From Cyclobacteriaceae bacterium (GTDB taxonomy: Bacteria; Bacteroidota; Bacteroidia; Cytophagales; Cyclobacteriaceae), in contig JAEUUE010000129.1 in assembly GCA_016787605.1 (NCBI GenBank), positions 1 to 64,000 of the forward strand: a DNA stretch of 64,000 bases, read 5' to 3'. The notes under the pieces were generated by a model. The model did no database searches. It was given only the letters and a program-made list of their open reading frames with translations, and was not told the DNA's origin. Of this stretch, positions 42,287 through 50,720 are shown piece by piece. Position 1 is the stretch's first letter. Each line of letters begins with the position of its first letter. The translations under genes and the position numbers were made by a program.

Positions 42287-43857
42287 GACTTCGTTGCAAA
42301 CTCTTCCGGCGAACGCGGGGGGACGAGCACTACTTTTTCCTGCTGAAGGACTACCGTTCCCGGGGGATCTCCCTTTCGCTTGCGAACATATTTGACCGGC
42401 GTGACGCTTACCGGGCACAGCGATTCGTTCTTTCGGCGCGAGTGCCAGGCCGCCAGGGAAGCCGCCGAGTCGATAACGTTTTTCGGGAATGTCTTTCCCG
42501 CCTGGTGCTTGATCACCACATGCGAACCCGCCACGTCGCGGGCGTGAAGCCAGAGATCCTCCTTGTAGGTGTGACGAAGCGTCAGCTCATCGTTGGCCGC
42601 GGCATTCTTGCCGACTAGGATAGTAAAGCCACTCACTTCATAGGATCGGTAAGGAAGTGCCTCCCGCTTCGCTTTTTCTTTGGCCGGTGAGCCGATAGCC
42701 TCAACCAACGGCGTTAGCGACTCCCGGTCAGCGCAGGAAGCTACCGCCGCTTCACGCTGCAGGAGTCCGGCCAACTCCGCCTGCTTTTGCTTCAGGGATT
42801 GGGAGAGATTGTCTCGTTCAACGGACTGGTTCTTGGCTTTGCGGTAATATACTTCTGCGTTCTTTTGGGGAGTCAACTCCTTGCGAAGTTTGACGACCAC
42901 AAGCGTCCCGGGCTCCTGGAAATCTTCGAGCGAGGCTTCCGTCATCCCCGTGTTCAGGCGATGGAGGTTGGCCATGATCAGATCCGCCCACCGGGTGTAA
43001 TGGTTGTCGGCCAACAGCTCGGAGAGACGTCGTTGGGTATTGGCGATGAAGGTCTGGCTTTGCCTGATCCGGCCACGAAGCGAAGACATCAGGGTCTCTT
43101 TCTCACGCGCAAAAGAATGGCGGAAGTGGTAGCGCTGAAAGAATGCGTTGGCTGCCTCCAGGGGATCATGGAATGACCGGGCGCCGTTGGAAACAGGGAG
43201 CAGGCTGAGCCGGAGGGTGTCTCCGGATTCCACGACATAGTAGGAAGGATTTTCCAGCAGCGCCCTGACCTGGATAACCAGCTGTTCCTTCGCCGAAGCA
43301 GGACTCCCGTCAAAGCCCTTTTCATCCAGGTAGTCCCAAACCGGTTTGCCAAAGGTCACAAACCGTTGTTTCCATGCCTCCGGGTTATCCGGAAGATCGT
43401 TCATGTTCCACTGGATCTCCCGATCCAGGCTGGAGGGGCGGAGCGTGCGATCTGCGGGGAAGTTGTGACGAAACACGCCATGGACCTGATCCCCCTGCGC
43501 GAGGAGTACGTTGCCTTGCTTGCCGTGCATCTTGAAGATAAGGAGCCATCCGTCACTGAGTTGCAGCCCCAGGGACCGTTCATTGGAGAAGGTGCGGATG
43601 CCTTCGACCTTTCTCATGAGGACTTCCGGGAACAGGTCGACGCTGTTCTTGCGGGCGCGGTGGTAAGTGGCCGGGAAAGACAGGCATTGCAGTTCCGGGC
43701 GGAAGCTGGCCTTGATGAAGAACGACCGTGCGCCATTGTTGAACTCAATCACGAGCTCGTCTTTCTCCTGGCTGAAGGATGAAACCAGGGTGAATCCGTT
43801 CAGGGCTGACTCCAGGCGAGCGGCCAGTTGGCGCAGGAAGTAGTAATTATTGTGCAC
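42283..43857 (-). CDS. NFACT family protein, RqcH-like
   Basis: RqcH-type proteins bind obstructed 50S subunits and direct C-terminal alanine tailing of stalled nascent chains. The 524-residue protein has an NFACT-N-like region (about 1-220, starting MHNNYYFLRQLAARLE), a central coiled-coil/helical region (about 260-400) and the NFACT-R/DUF814 domain (about 415-505, with 'DLWLHARDVAGSHVVIKHQAGKTFPKNVIDSAASLAAWHSRRKNE'). The GTG start is supported by the family N terminus. It is the third gene of a small operon with the MBL protein and a 92-residue protein. Confidence 0.9.
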   Translation of the reverse strand: MHNNYYFLRQLAARLESALNGFTLVSSFSQEKDELVIEFNNGARSFFIKASFRPELQCLSFPATYHRARKNSVDLFPEVLMRKVEGIRTFSNERSLGLQLSDGWLLIFKMHGKQGNVLLAQGDQVHGVFRHNFPADRTLRPSSLDREIQWNMNDLPDNPEAWKQRFVTFGKPVWDYLDEKGFDGSPASAKEQLVIQVRALLENPSYYVVESGDTLRLSLLPVSNGARSFHDPLEAANAFFQRYHFRHSFAREKETLMSSLRGRIRQSQTFIANTQRRLSELLADNHYTRWADLIMANLHRLNTGMTEASLEDFQEPGTLVVVKLRKELTPQKNAEVYYRKAKNQSVERDNLSQSLKQKQAELAGLLQREAAVASCADRESLTPLVEAIGSPAKEKAKREALPYRSYEVSGFTILVGKNAAANDELTLRHTYKEDLWLHARDVAGSHVVIKHQAGKTFPKNVIDSAASLAAWHSRRKNESLCPVSVTPVKYVRKRKGDPPGTVVLQQEKVVLVPPRSPEEFATKS

Positions 43858-43867
43858 GGCCTCCGTG

Positions 43868-44629
43868 CTAAAGGGTAAATGACAGCCCGTCGTAAGCCAG
43901 CGCCACGCCCGCGGGAAGTTCTTTCTCTACCTCTTTATGCAATCCCATTTTGTGGCTGATGTGGGTGAGGTAGGTTTTTTCGGCGCCGATGCGGGCCGCC
44001 ATCATCAAGGCCTCCTCGAGGTTGAAGTGGGAGACATGCTTTTCGCGCTGGAGCGCATTGAGGACCAGCACGCGGGTTCCGCGCAGGCGATCCAGGGCCA
44101 TGTCGCTAACGGCGTTGGCATCCGTGATGTAGCTGAAATCTTTCACCCGGAAGCCATACACGGGCATATTCAGGTGCATAACGGGAAGCGGCGTGATGGT
44201 GGTATCGCCGACGACAAAAGGCTCGTCGGTGATGGCATGAAGTTTCAACTGAGGGATTCCGGGATAGCGGTGCGGCCCGAAGGCATAGGCATATTCGCTC
44301 GTTAGCTGCTGCAGGACGTAGGCGTGGCCATACACCGGCATGTCCATCTTCTGCAGGAAGTTGTAGGCGCGAACGTCGTCAAGGCCAGCCGTGTGATCTT
44401 TATGGCTGTGTGTAAAGATCACCGCATCAAGACGACGGATGTCTTCGCGAAGCATCTGCTGGCGGAAATCCGGACCCGTGTCGATGATCAGGCTTTGGGC
44501 GCCGACGGCGAGATGTACCGAGGTGCGTAGACGTTTGTCACGGTAGTCGAGCGACCGACAGACTTCGCACCCGCACCCGATGACGGGTACGCCCTGGGAG
44601 GTGCCGGTGCCAAGGAGGGTGATTTTCAA
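43868..44629 (-). CDS. MBL-fold metallo-hydrolase (PhnP/RNase Z-like)
   Basis: This 253-residue metallo-beta-lactamase fold hydrolase has a HxHxDH motif: His74, His76, Asp78, His79 in 'THSHKDHTAGLDD'. It also has an N-terminal zinc-type knuckle 'GCGCEVC' (19-24) as in PhnP-like phosphodiesterases, and a later His in 'LPVMHLNMPVYGF'. The substrate is unknown; phosphodiesters or cyclic nucleotides are candidates. It overlaps the upstream 92-residue gene by 4 bp and precedes the RqcH-like gene by 10 nt. Confidence 0.9.
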   Translation of the reverse strand: MKITLLGTGTSQGVPVIGCGCEVCRSLDYRDKRLRTSVHLAVGAQSLIIDTGPDFRQQMLREDIRRLDAVIFTHSHKDHTAGLDDVRAYNFLQKMDMPVYGHAYVLQQLTSEYAYAFGPHRYPGIPQLKLHAITDEPFVVGDTTITPLPVMHLNMPVYGFRVKDFSYITDANAVSDMALDRLRGTRVLVLNALQREKHVSHFNLEEALMMAARIGAEKTYLTHISHKMGLHKEVEKELPAGVALAYDGLSFTL

Positions 44630-44904
44630 GAATTTGAACTCACTTCTTCCTGCTGGAGTTCTTCGTAAAGTTTCTTGCTCTTCTCACTGAACTTCGTGGT
44701 GTCGAGGGTTACGTTTTTCAGGATTTCCAGCAGGACGTTGATTTTCCCCTCGGTGGTGAAGAACTTGTTGACGATCATGATTTTTTGGTCGCGGAGCAGG
44801 CAGTAGCCGGACTTGAAGTTTCCCTTCTCGTAGCGAAGGAAATAGTCGGACTCGGCCAGCATCTCTTCCAGTTTGACCAGGTACTGATGGGTATACTTAA
44901 TCAT
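44626..44904 (-). CDS. conserved small protein of unknown function
   Basis: This 92-residue soluble protein is not a family I can name. It is helix-rich with charged 'YLVKLEEMLAESDYFLRYEKGNFKSGYCLLRDQKIMIVNKFFTTEGKINVLLEILKNVTLD', a composition I expect to be conserved in Bacteroidetes (recognition by style, not by search). It is the first gene of a three-gene unit with the MBL hydrolase (4-bp overlap) and the RqcH-like gene, so a link to RNA or translation quality control is possible. Confidence 0.75.
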   Translation of the reverse strand: MIKYTHQYLVKLEEMLAESDYFLRYEKGNFKSGYCLLRDQKIMIVNKFFTTEGKINVLLEILKNVTLDTTKFSEKSKKLYEELQQEEVSSNS

Positions 44905-44916
44905 TCGTAGTGGCGA

Positions 44917-44930
44917 ATTGCAGCTGCAAT
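44917..44930. promoter_or_regulatory. 14-bp perfect palindrome in a divergent promoter region
   Basis: ATTGCAGCTGCAAT reads the same on both strands. It sits 12 bp before the ATG of the 92-residue protein and about 50 bp before miaA, where a dimeric regulator could bind. It could also fold in mRNA. Confidence 0.4.
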
Positions 44931-44982
44931 CTATAAAAAAGTACCGTGGCTCTCATGAAGGGATTGTAAATTCGTGGCACGC

Positions 44983-45894
44983 ATGCAACCTCGCACTCTC
45001 CTGGTCCTCGTGGGCCCCACCGCCGTCGGAAAGACCGCCGTGGCGATCCGGCTCGCGAGCCATTTCCATACCGAGGTGGTTTCGGCGGACTCCAGGCAGG
45101 TTTTCCGCGAAATGGAGATCGGCACCGCCAAACCTTCACCCGCAGACCGGGCCAAAGTGCGGCATCATTTTATCGATACCCTGTCGATCACCGAAGCCTT
45201 CGATGCCGGCCAATACGGCGAAGAGGCCCTGAAGGTCATCAACAGCCTGTTTGAGGCCCATCGCCATGCGGTGCTCTGTGGTGGTTCAGGACTCTATATT
45301 AAGGCGTTGCTGGAAGGCTTCGATGACATGCCGGATATTCCCCCGGCGGTAAGACAGGCGGTGAGCGCCGACTACCGCGACCAGGGCCTGGAAGGACTGC
45401 AGAAGGAACTGGAGGCAAAAGACCCGGACTATTACGAGGTGGTTGACCGGCGAAATCCACAGCGCCTGATGAGGGCGCTCGAAGTAATCCGCCACACGGG
45501 CAAACCCTTTTCAGCCTATCGTCAAAAAACTCAGAGGAGCCTTCCCTTCAACGTGATTAAGCTGGGCCTTGACCTGGACCGGGAGGAACTCTACCATCGG
45601 ATTGATCAGCGCATGGATGCCATGATCGCGGCCGGGCTGTTTGAAGAAGCCAGCCGGCTGTTCCCGCTCCGGCATTTGCCCGCCCTGCAGACGGTGGGGT
45701 ATCAGGAGATCTTTGGGTTCCTGGAAGGCAAGTATGATCGCGAAGAAGCCGTTCGCCTCTTGAAACGGAATTCCCGTCGGTACGCCAAACGGCAGCTGAC
45801 CTGGTTTCGCCGCGATCCTGAAATTCGCTGGTTTCATCCGGATGAATTCGAAGCCATGGTGGAGTTTTGTGAAGAAAAAACCGACGACTCATGA
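44983..45894 (+). CDS. miaA: tRNA dimethylallyltransferase
   Basis: Adds dimethylallyl to A37 of tRNAs that read UNN codons. The 303-residue enzyme has the P-loop GPTAVGKT (11-18), the 'SADSRQVFREMEIGTAKPS' tRNA/ATP segment, 'GGSGLYIKALLEG' and the C-terminal 'KRNSRRYAKRQLTWFRRD' motif. I chose ATG 44983 over the GTG at 44974 because the latter overlaps the putative -7 box TAAATTCG (44967-44974). Its stop overlaps the next gene by 4 bp. Confidence 0.96.
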   Translation: MQPRTLLVLVGPTAVGKTAVAIRLASHFHTEVVSADSRQVFREMEIGTAKPSPADRAKVRHHFIDTLSITEAFDAGQYGEEALKVINSLFEAHRHAVLCGGSGLYIKALLEGFDDMPDIPPAVRQAVSADYRDQGLEGLQKELEAKDPDYYEVVDRRNPQRLMRALEVIRHTGKPFSAYRQKTQRSLPFNVIKLGLDLDREELYHRIDQRMDAMIAAGLFEEASRLFPLRHLPALQTVGYQEIFGFLEGKYDREEAVRLLKRNSRRYAKRQLTWFRRDPEIRWFHPDEFEAMVEFCEEKTDDS

Positions 45895-47285
45895 TGAAGC
45901 GACGGACATTTCTTCAACAGGCCGCGGCCTTGGTGGCGGCGGGCGGACTGACCCGGGTCGGTTGGGCACAAGACACTGGTCTGCGGGTTGTCCTTCGCGG
46001 CGCGAAAGCACCGGTGGACGGCGCCTGGAAAACACCCGATATCGGCATCGACCGTTCCGGAAAACTGGTGGTGGCCGAGGCAGGAGCGTTGCAGGCCGGG
46101 GAGATTATCCCGCTTGATGGAAAAGTGGTGTGCCCGGGGTTCATCGATATTCTCAGCGACAACACCGCGGATCCCCTTCGGACCTATTCGATCGTGGAGC
46201 GGTACAAGGTGAGCGACGGAGTGACCACGGCGCTCCAGATGCACGGCGGTTCAGCCGATGCGGCGGGATATTACCGGGCCTTCGGCCAGCGCCCGCACCG
46301 CATCAACTATGGCGTTTCCACCGCCGTCATGCGCGTAAGGTATGCAGCCAACCGCCTGTCGGATCGGTTGCGCCTGGTGGAGCGTTGCCTGGAGGAGGGC
46401 GCGCTGGGCGTTTCACACAGCATTGAATACCAACCTACACCGTATGAGGAAGTGCTTGGCTATGCCCGCCTCGCGAAGAAGTATGACCGGCCGGTGTTTC
46501 TTCACCTCCGTTATTCTTCCGAAGCCCAGGAACTTGACGGCGTGGAGGAGTCCATCCGCCTCGCCCGCGACAGCGGCGCCCGGGTTCACATTTCACACCT
46601 GCATTCCACCGGGGGCACCTTTCATATGGAAGAAGCCCTTGCCAAACTTCGTCGCGCACGGACAGAAGGACTGGAGATGACCTGCTGTGTGTATCCGTAT
46701 TCGTATTGGGCGACCTACCTTCATTCCACCCGCTTCGATGAGGGATGGCAACGGCGTTACGGATTGACCTACAATGACCTGCAGCTCGTGGGGACCGGAG
46801 AACGGCTGACGAAAGCAACGTTCGAAAAATACCGGGCACAAAAGCGACTGGTGGCTGTCCCCGAAGGGACCATGCCCCTGGAGCAAACCGTGGACCTTGC
46901 GTTGCGCGAGTCATTCTGCTATATCGGGTCGGACGGCGGGATCGAGTATGCTTCCCAGGCAAATTCCCATCCGCGCGGTGCCGGCTGCTTCTCCACAGCA
47001 GTGAGGCACGGGCAGAAAATCGGGCTGCCTTTGGAGAATATACTTGGCAAGATGACTGAAGGACCGCGCCATCTCCTTCGCCCGGTACTGGAGGACCGGG
47101 GAATCCTCCGGTCAGGCGCCTGGGCGGACCTCACGGTTTTTGATCCGTTGACCATCAATGGAGCGGCTACGGTTTCTAACCCCAACCAATACTCCAGGGG
47201 AATTGACCGTGTGTTTGTCAATGGCCAATTGGCCTATCAAGCCGGATCATTGAATGCCCAGGCAGGTCAACCGATACGCCGTTAG
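45891..47285 (+). CDS. Tat-exported D-aminoacylase/N-acyl-D-amino-acid deacylase family amidohydrolase
   Basis: This 464-residue enzyme starts with a twin-arginine signal (MMKRRTFLQQAAALVAAGG), so it is probably exported folded. The TIM-barrel amidohydrolase core shows 'GKVVCPGFIDILSDNTADPLR', a metal-site His in 'PVFLHLRYSS', 'VHISHLHSTGG', and the later 'ASQANSHPRGAGCFSTAV'. The first HxH of typical members is replaced by 'DILSDN', so the metal site may be reduced. Substrate unknown. It is translationally coupled to miaA, with no obvious functional link. Confidence 0.82.
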   Translation: MMKRRTFLQQAAALVAAGGLTRVGWAQDTGLRVVLRGAKAPVDGAWKTPDIGIDRSGKLVVAEAGALQAGEIIPLDGKVVCPGFIDILSDNTADPLRTYSIVERYKVSDGVTTALQMHGGSADAAGYYRAFGQRPHRINYGVSTAVMRVRYAANRLSDRLRLVERCLEEGALGVSHSIEYQPTPYEEVLGYARLAKKYDRPVFLHLRYSSEAQELDGVEESIRLARDSGARVHISHLHSTGGTFHMEEALAKLRRARTEGLEMTCCVYPYSYWATYLHSTRFDEGWQRRYGLTYNDLQLVGTGERLTKATFEKYRAQKRLVAVPEGTMPLEQTVDLALRESFCYIGSDGGIEYASQANSHPRGAGCFSTAVRHGQKIGLPLENILGKMTEGPRHLLRPVLEDRGILRSGAWADLTVFDPLTINGAATVSNPNQYSRGIDRVFVNGQLAYQAGSLNAQAGQPIRR

Positions 47286-47309
47286 GTCATCTATTGTTAC
47301 CTTCACCGC

Positions 47310-48671
47310 ATGTCTGCACCCGCTGAACCGACGAAGACCGATCACACCCTGGGACCTGGAGAATCGGGAGAGGGTGCCTCCAGGAAGGTATTGATTGTGA
47401 CGTACTATTGGCCTCCGTCGGGGGGGAGCGGGGTTCAGCGATGGCTGAAATTTGTCAAGTACCTCCCGTCCTTCGGCTGGCAGCCGTATGTCTTCACGCC
47501 CGAGAACCCGTCGTTTGAGATTCGTGACGACAGTTTGCTCCGTGATGTTCCCGCGGAAGCGGAAGTACTCCGGTTTCCGATCTGGGAACCCTACCAGTTG
47601 TTTCGGAAGGCGGCTGCCCTCACCGGCAAGTCCACTCGTCAAACCGACCTCATCACAACGGGCAAAAAAACATGGCTCCAGGGACTAGCCTCCTGGGTGC
47701 GCGGCAACCTGTTCATCCCGGATGCCCGGGTGTTCTGGGTGAAGCCGTCGGTTTCGTTCTTGTCTGATTTCTTAAAATCGAACGACATACGGACCCTCGT
47801 TACCACCGGACCGCCGCATAGCATGCACCTGATCGGATTAAAGTTGAAGAAACTTGATCCCGGGCTTCGATGGATCGTCGACTTGCGCGATCCGTGGAGC
47901 GAATGGGATTTGCTGGACACGTTGTCACTCACGGCATGGGCCCGTCGCCGGCACCAAAAACTGGAACGGGAGGTGCTGCAGAAGGCGGATGCCGTGATTA
48001 CGATTGCACCTTATCATGTGAACCGTTTCGAGAAATTGGGTGGCCGGAAGGTGAACCTGATTACCAATGGATTTGACGAAGACGATTTTCGCGGCATCGA
48101 GCGGAAGCGAACGGCGAAATTCACCCTCCGGCACATCGGGATGGTGGATGAGTTGCGCGACCCCCGGCCCTTTATGGAGGCCTTGCGCTCGTTGCTGGAC
48201 GAGAACCCGGCGTGGAAATCGCAGGTGGAGGTTGAGTTTGTAGGCTCGGTCAACGCGTCATTCAAGAACTGGGTGGCGTCCGACCCGGAATTATCTTCTG
48301 TCACCCGGTTCAGGGAGCCAGTACCGCATGCCGAACTCCTGAAACTCTATGGCGAGACCGACGTGCAGTTGTTGATCCTGGCGCATACGGCATTGGCGCC
48401 CGGGAATCTGCCGGGAAAATTTTTCGAGTACCTGGCCAGCGGAAACTTCATCCTGGGAGTGGGTCCGGTAGATGGAGATGCCGCGCACATCTTGAAGTCC
48501 ACGCACGCAGGTGAAATGATGGCCCCGTCAAATCACGAGGGAATTATACGGCTTCTCGCGGAGCGCATAAGCCAATGGTCGGCAGGAACAGGAATCCGAA
48601 AAAGCGAGGTAAATACCTTCAGCCGGCGCCAGATTACCCGGAAACTGAGTGAATTGATGGAGGCCCGTTGA
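47310..48671 (+). CDS. glycosyltransferase (GT4-like)
   Basis: This 453-residue GT-B protein has an N-terminal acceptor domain starting 'VTYYWPPSGGSGVQRWLKFVKYLPSFGWQPYVFTPENPSF', with a 'DLRDPWSEWDLLD' segment, and a C-terminal donor domain with 'LITNGFDEDDF', 'FVGSVNASFKNW' and 'PGNLPGKFFEYLASGNFILGVGP'. The family is frequent in surface polysaccharide synthesis, but no other glycan genes are nearby. Donor and acceptor are unknown. A TACCTTCA box lies 4 nt before the ATG. Confidence 0.88.
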   Translation: MSAPAEPTKTDHTLGPGESGEGASRKVLIVTYYWPPSGGSGVQRWLKFVKYLPSFGWQPYVFTPENPSFEIRDDSLLRDVPAEAEVLRFPIWEPYQLFRKAAALTGKSTRQTDLITTGKKTWLQGLASWVRGNLFIPDARVFWVKPSVSFLSDFLKSNDIRTLVTTGPPHSMHLIGLKLKKLDPGLRWIVDLRDPWSEWDLLDTLSLTAWARRRHQKLEREVLQKADAVITIAPYHVNRFEKLGGRKVNLITNGFDEDDFRGIERKRTAKFTLRHIGMVDELRDPRPFMEALRSLLDENPAWKSQVEVEFVGSVNASFKNWVASDPELSSVTRFREPVPHAELLKLYGETDVQLLILAHTALAPGNLPGKFFEYLASGNFILGVGPVDGDAAHILKSTHAGEMMAPSNHEGIIRLLAERISQWSAGTGIRKSEVNTFSRRQITRKLSELMEAR

Positions 48672-48714
48672 CCGAACGCGTGCAAATACCTTGGTAAAGT
48701 TGGTATCTTCGGCC

Positions 48715-49479
48715 ATGGCCGTGAAAAGCGTTATCTATCTCGGGCTCACGTTGGCTGCCATGATACCCGGAGTTTCGGGGTTAGCCCAGGTTTCGTCGGG
48801 GGGTGAAGGGGCTGCGGACCGGGCCATCGAGAAGCATCATTACACACTCTTGCGGATTCCCAAGCGGGAGACCTGGATCGCACTGGTCGACTCTGTTTAC
48901 GCAGACACCTTGATCCTCGAAGACAAGTCCACCTTGCGATTTTCGAGTGCATCCATATTAATCGCAGAGCACGCCTTTGTGGGCGAAAAGTGCCTGATCA
49001 CTTCGGCAGGAGCCGATGGCCGAGGGCCCGGCGGGTCCGGTGAGGCGGGGCAGAATCTTTCTTTAGTCATCGTCTTTCATGAAGTGGGAAGCCTGACGAT
49101 TGATACGCGCGGCGGGTCAGGACAGAAAGGAAGCCCTGGGGCATCCGGTGCCAATGGGGTATCTTACCAGGAAAGAGGAAAGCCAGGAAGCGATGGCGGT
49201 CATGGAGGCAAGGGCGGTTCACTACGGCTCTTCTATTCCACGGTCGGATTCCAACCTTCATTCAACGGACAAGGAAATGGAAGTATATCGTTGTTGTACA
49301 CGGGCGGCCGATCCGGAGTGGGCGGCGAAGGGGGTGTGGGGGGCAAGCCTATCAAGACGGATGGCACCGGCAGACAATTGGTTTGTGGCACCTGTCCGGC
49401 GGCGCCCAGCGGACCCCGCGGGAATCCCGGAACACCCGGTCAGGATGGAGCATTGACACTCGAGCGAATTCCCGACTAG
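48715..49479 (+). CDS. exported collagen-like glycine-rich protein
   Basis: The ATG at 48715 starts a clear signal peptide (MAVKSVIYLGLTLAAMIPG...GLAQ). The mature part has an N-terminal non-repeat domain (about 30-100) and Gly-X-Y-like or Gly-rich stretches: 'GADGRGPGGSGEAG' (about 102-115), a longer run at about 135-170 and a third near the C terminus, with beta segments between. The function is unknown; possibly a surface or matrix protein. A TATCTTCG box lies 3 nt before the ATG. Confidence 0.75.
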   Translation: MAVKSVIYLGLTLAAMIPGVSGLAQVSSGGEGAADRAIEKHHYTLLRIPKRETWIALVDSVYADTLILEDKSTLRFSSASILIAEHAFVGEKCLITSAGADGRGPGGSGEAGQNLSLVIVFHEVGSLTIDTRGGSGQKGSPGASGANGVSYQERGKPGSDGGHGGKGGSLRLFYSTVGFQPSFNGQGNGSISLLYTGGRSGVGGEGGVGGKPIKTDGTGRQLVCGTCPAAPSGPRGNPGTPGQDGALTLERIPD

Positions 49480-49484
49480 GCATT

Positions 49485-49724
49485 ATGGGTACGAAAGTTT
49501 TCAGATCCTCCTTCAAGAACGAAGTTGTCGACCACCGCTGGTTCGAATCCTGGATCACCAGACTGGAAGTCATCAACGGCAGAAAGTATGGCCGCCTTTC
49601 TCTAAATACCTCGTTGGGGAAGACCCACGTCTGGTGCTTGAATAACCAACCTGATGCCCGCGAAGCCCTGTTATTCCACCCATGGCATCAAGGCCCCGGT
49701 CGAGGTCCCAGAACAGGGCGGTAG
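49485..49724 (+). CDS. possible 79-residue small protein
   Basis: The ATG lies 5 nt after the collagen-like stop, on the same strand. The product, beginning MGTKVFRSSFKNEVVDHRW, is basic and aromatic (several Trp and Arg) with no signal or TM helix. The last third, rich in Gly, Pro and Arg, looks less protein-like. It may be a real co-transcribed gene, a gene fragment or chance. Confidence 0.3.
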   Translation: MGTKVFRSSFKNEVVDHRWFESWITRLEVINGRKYGRLSLNTSLGKTHVWCLNNQPDAREALLFHPWHQGPGRGPRTGR

Positions 49725-49806
49725 TCCGCGCGCCAGGGAAGATGATCGGCGCGCTTCACTACGTAGGCGAAGCCATCCGGCAGAGAATTTCCTAGTTCGG
49801 CAGAGT

Positions 49807-49821
49807 GTCGAAATTTTCGAC
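49807..49821. promoter_or_regulatory. 15-bp palindrome upstream of the DUF4382 gene
   Basis: GTCGAAA (49807-49813) and TTTCGAC (49815-49821) are perfect inverted arms around a single T. It lies 50 bp before the -7 box of the DUF4382 gene, a possible operator. Confidence 0.4.
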
Positions 49822-49871
49822 GGGTTTTATTTTCATGACCCTGATCGTCGACATCCTGGTGATTTCCAAAG

Positions 49872-49879
49872 TAACTTTG
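49872..49879 (+). promoter_or_regulatory. -7 promoter box of the DUF4382 gene
   Basis: TAACTTTG matches TAnnTTTG exactly, 57 nt before the ATG at 49937. It also argues against the longer upstream reading frame of that gene. Confidence 0.5.
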
Positions 49880-49936
49880 CATCCGATTAAACCCCCTGAG
49901 GTAAGAAGTAGTCCAAATCCTGTAAAAACACCGTTT

Positions 49937-50698
49937 ATGAATAGAGTTTTAGGTTTCTTGCTGTTGTCTTTCGTGTGGCTGGCGTGCAGCACCGATGAAT
50001 CCCGGAGCCGCCTGGAAGTCAGGCTGACCGACTCGCCCGGCGATTATGAGGAAGTAAATATTGATGTCCAGGGTGTTCAGATCCACCGGTCGGAAGGCAA
50101 TCAGAATTCAGGCTGGGTGTCGCTGGATGTGAAGGAGGGCGTCTACAATATTCTCACGCTCACCAACGGGCTGGACACTCTCCTGGGAACAGCCGATCTC
50201 CCTTCAGGCCGGATTTCGCAGATTCGACTGATCCTGGGAACCAACAACTCGGTAAAGGTTGACGGGAACGTTTATGTCCTGGAAACCCCCAGCGCCCAGC
50301 AGTCGGGCCTGAAACTCAACGTCCAGACCCAGATGTCGCCGGGAATCACCTACGTCATTACGCTTGACTTTGACGCCGCCCGGTCTGTTTCCCTGAACGG
50401 CAACGGGGGCTATAAACTGAAACCGGTCATCCGGGCCATTACCGAGGCCACCAGCGGCGCCATCAAAGGCAAGGTCACCCCGGTGGATTCCTATCCTGCC
50501 GTGTTTGCCCTGGCCGGAACAGATACCGTGGCCACGGCATACAGCGACTCGCTGGGATTCTTCCTTCTCCGCGCGATTCCCCCGGGAACCTACAAGGTTA
50601 CGTTCGATCCCAAACCAGGCTATACGCCGAAGCAGGTGGATAATGTAACGGTTACGCTGGGTGTGACGAACGACCTGGGAGAGATCACGATCAACTAG
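49937..50698 (+). CDS. DUF4382 lipoprotein with a carboxypeptidase-regulatory-like domain
   Basis: ATG 49937 begins a lipoprotein signal (MNRVLGFLLLSFVWLACS, Cys17). The frame is open 44 codons further up, but that part has no signal and spans the promoter. The 253-residue product has an N-terminal DUF4382 domain (about 23-165, 'LEVRLTDSPGDYEEVNIDVQGVQIHRS') and a C-terminal beta-sandwich resembling carboxypeptidase-regulatory domains (about 172-253, 'GAIKGKVTP...GFFLLRAIPPGTYKVTFDP'). It is envelope-anchored; function unknown. Confidence 0.87.
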   Translation: MNRVLGFLLLSFVWLACSTDESRSRLEVRLTDSPGDYEEVNIDVQGVQIHRSEGNQNSGWVSLDVKEGVYNILTLTNGLDTLLGTADLPSGRISQIRLILGTNNSVKVDGNVYVLETPSAQQSGLKLNVQTQMSPGITYVITLDFDAARSVSLNGNGGYKLKPVIRAITEATSGAIKGKVTPVDSYPAVFALAGTDTVATAYSDSLGFFLLRAIPPGTYKVTFDPKPGYTPKQVDNVTVTLGVTNDLGEITIN

Positions 50699-50720
50699 TG
50701 GCTAGTCGCAGATAGAAAAT

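Larger units (their letters stand above)
49480..49936. other. 457-bp region with no confidently identified gene
   Basis: Between the collagen-like gene and the DUF4382 gene are several short open frames (49485-49724 +, 49682-49795 +, 49688-49882 -) whose products look somewhat protein-like but match nothing I recognise and overlap one another. There is a 15-bp palindrome (49807-49821) and a -7 box (49872-49879) for the next gene. It could be a decayed gene or hold a small RNA. Confidence 0.5.

Noticed and set aside
49536-49561. Sequence resembling a tRNA T arm plus 3' end (GGTTCGAATCC ... CACCA).
   Set aside because: The T stem has two mismatches of five and no matching 5' acceptor strand, D arm or anticodon arm can be found upstream.
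49805-49936. 44-codon upstream extension of the DUF4382 gene.
   Set aside because: It spans a palindrome and a consensus -7 box, and the internal ATG begins a proper lipoprotein signal.
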